Shown here: positions 5,960 to 6,427 of the stretch, one piece after another | Layout of the letters: the number at the start of each line of letters is the position of its first letter | Numbering within the stretch: the stretch's first letter is position 1 | Assembly: GCA_947179285.1 (NCBI GenBank) | Contig: CAMXAV010000045.1 | Coordinates: forward strand, 1-6,427 | Direction of reading: 5' to 3' | Origin: an uncultured Helicobacter sp. | GTDB taxonomy: Bacteria > Campylobacterota > Campylobacteria > Campylobacterales > Helicobacteraceae | Length of the DNA: 6,427 nt | Notes under the pieces: model-generated | Database searches by the model: none | Told to the model about the DNA's origin: nothing | What the model saw: only the letters and a program-made list of their open reading frames with translations | Made by a program: the position numbers and the translations under genes

Positions 5960-5976
5960 AAGCAAGAACCGTTCCA
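5960..5976 (-). promoter_or_regulatory. Sigma-54 (RpoN) promoter
   Basis: Read on the minus strand the sequence is TGGAACGGTTCTTGCTT. This matches the RpoN consensus TGG(A/C)AC-N5-TTGC(A/T) at essentially every position, with exactly 10 bases between the invariant GG (5975-5974) and GC (5963-5962). The expected transcription start is near 5950, leaving a leader of about 22 bases that contains the AAGGAG site. In Helicobacter and Campylobacter, RpoN with its activator FlgR switches on flagellar middle genes. No upstream activator site is recognisable, as is usual in Helicobacter. Confidence 0.85.
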
Positions 5977-6001
5977 TGTTGATGTTTAAGCCCCCAAAGA
6001 T

Positions 6002-6007
6002 GATAAT
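6002..6007 (+). promoter_or_regulatory. Possible -10 box of the 110-aa gene
   Basis: GATAAT, one mismatch from TATAAT, lies 19 bases before the ATG at 6027. That is the same spacing as the TATAAT in front of the DUF3373 gene, and it would again give a leader of about 13 bases. No -35 box is evident. Confidence 0.4.
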
Positions 6008-6015
6008 GCGGCAAA

Positions 6016-6021
6016 AAGGAG
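6016..6021 (+). promoter_or_regulatory. Ribosome binding site of the 110-aa gene
   Basis: AAGGAG lies 5 bases before the ATG at 6027. It is the main reason to prefer the plus-strand reading here over the overlapping minus-strand frames, none of which has such a site. Confidence 0.75.
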
Positions 6022-6026
6022 TGAGA

Positions 6027-6359
6027 ATGTTGCAGATTCCAGTGTTGCTAGACCTCTGCGAGGCATATCGAGCGATTGCGCCGCAGTTGCAAGCCGCTGT
6101 GCAGGCGCATTGCGGGCAATCGCCGCAGTGTTTTGAGATTGTCGGCGAGGATTGGGGACGCGAAAATCACGCGCTCGCGCTGCCAACATCGGGCTGTTCG
6201 CTCGCCGCGTTGTTGCGCTCTTCGCCCTTTGCGCCCGCGCATGGTTGCCTGCTGCCAAGCCCTTGCGAGATTGTGTGCCTGAACCAGATTCTGCACCGCA
6301 CGCCCAACCCAACCGACCTCTTGCGCCCGCTTTGCGCGCATGGCTTTGCATTTTTGTGA
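6027..6359 (+). CDS. Cysteine-rich 110-aa protein, faintly methyltransferase-like
   Basis: I cannot assign this protein to a family. It begins MLQIPVLLDLCEAYRAIAPQ, has no signal peptide, and carries eight cysteines in 110 residues (11, 29, 35, 57, 74, 80, 84, 103), which is high for a cytoplasmic protein. The last third (CEIVCLNQILHRTPNPTDLL, residues 80-99, then GFAFL) resembles the part of class I SAM-dependent methyltransferases after the SAM-binding motif (x-D-x-V-x-x-x-x-x-L-H-h-x-P-x-P-x-x-L-L followed by a G-F/G-x-hydrophobic strand). However, the glycine-rich motif I is not visible and the chain stops right after that strand, so it would be a degenerate or shortened relative. The start is set by AAGGAG 5 bases upstream. 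It diverges from the sigma-54-driven gene across 99 bases. Both remaining frames stay open past the stop to the window end, so a frameshifted longer gene is conceivable. Confidence 0.6.
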   Translation: MLQIPVLLDLCEAYRAIAPQLQAAVQAHCGQSPQCFEIVGEDWGRENHALALPTSGCSLAALLRSSPFAPAHGCLLPSPCEIVCLNQILHRTPNPTDLLRPLCAHGFAFL

Positions 6360-6380
6360 GTCATCGAGCTCAAAAAATCT

Positions 6381-6402
6381 CCCCAAAACCCCTACCCCGC
6401 CC
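6381..6402 (-). other. Predicted G-quadruplex motif on the minus strand
   Basis: The minus strand reads GGG-C-GGGG-TA-GGGG-TTTT-GGGG, four runs of at least three G with loops of 1, 2 and 4 bases. This fits the standard intramolecular quadruplex pattern. It begins 22 bases beyond the stop of the 110-aa gene. A competing short hairpin (CGCCC at 6398-6402, GGGCG at 6410-6414) shares part of it. Function unknown. Confidence 0.65.
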
Positions 6403-6427
6403 AAACGGAGGGCGAGGTTGCGTATGG

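Noticed and set aside
6048..6404. Minus-strand 118-codon frame opposite the 110-aa gene
   Set aside because: It begins at a TTG without a ribosome binding site and runs through the G-quadruplex motif; the plus frame has AAGGAG at proper spacing.
6395..6417. Imperfect G/C hairpin near the right edge as a plus-strand terminator
   Set aside because: No T-run follows on the plus strand; a T-run on the minus strand is about 18 bases away, too far for a standard terminator.

Overview
The window comes from a bacterium of the Campylobacterota, most likely a Helicobacteraceae relative with a comparatively high G+C content (roughly half, judged by eye). Three things point there: an Opr-family porin, a DUF3373 protein (a family found mainly in this group), and short promoters with a clear TATAAT -10 box but no obvious -35 box. 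I cannot name the species.

Layout. Positions 1-322 are a non-coding leader with an 11-C homopolymer and the promoter of the first gene. The plus strand then carries an outer-membrane porin (323-1588), threonine synthase thrC (1720-3171, with its own promoter) and a tight three-gene unit with its own promoter. That unit encodes a DUF3373 predicted outer-membrane barrel (3209-4624), an 81-aa secreted two-cysteine protein (4637-4882) and a 138-aa cytoplasmic protein of a conserved uncharacterised type (4893-5309). It converges on, and overlaps by 6 bases, a minus-strand gene (5304-5927) for a 207-aa low-complexity helical protein. A textbook sigma-54 (RpoN) promoter lies just upstream of that gene, which in Helicobacter and Campylobacter marks flagellar middle genes. 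Diverging from it on the plus strand is a 110-aa cysteine-rich protein (6027-6359) that vaguely resembles the C-terminal half of a class I methyltransferase core. The last 68 bases hold no recognised gene but contain a G-quadruplex motif on the minus strand.

How the parts relate. Two envelope barrels flank one amino-acid biosynthesis gene, and each has its own promoter, so no shared pathway is implied. The DUF3373 / secreted small protein / cytoplasmic protein unit is probably co-transcribed and is a candidate for an undescribed envelope function. The sigma-54 gene is the best lead here: its promoter and odd composition suggest an unrecognised flagellum-associated protein.

Across the whole window I found no GATC and no GGCC on a line-by-line read, which suggests selection by restriction systems. 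Other possible novelties are the poly-C tract (phase variation), the two convergent stop codons sharing one hairpin loop, and the G-quadruplex motif.
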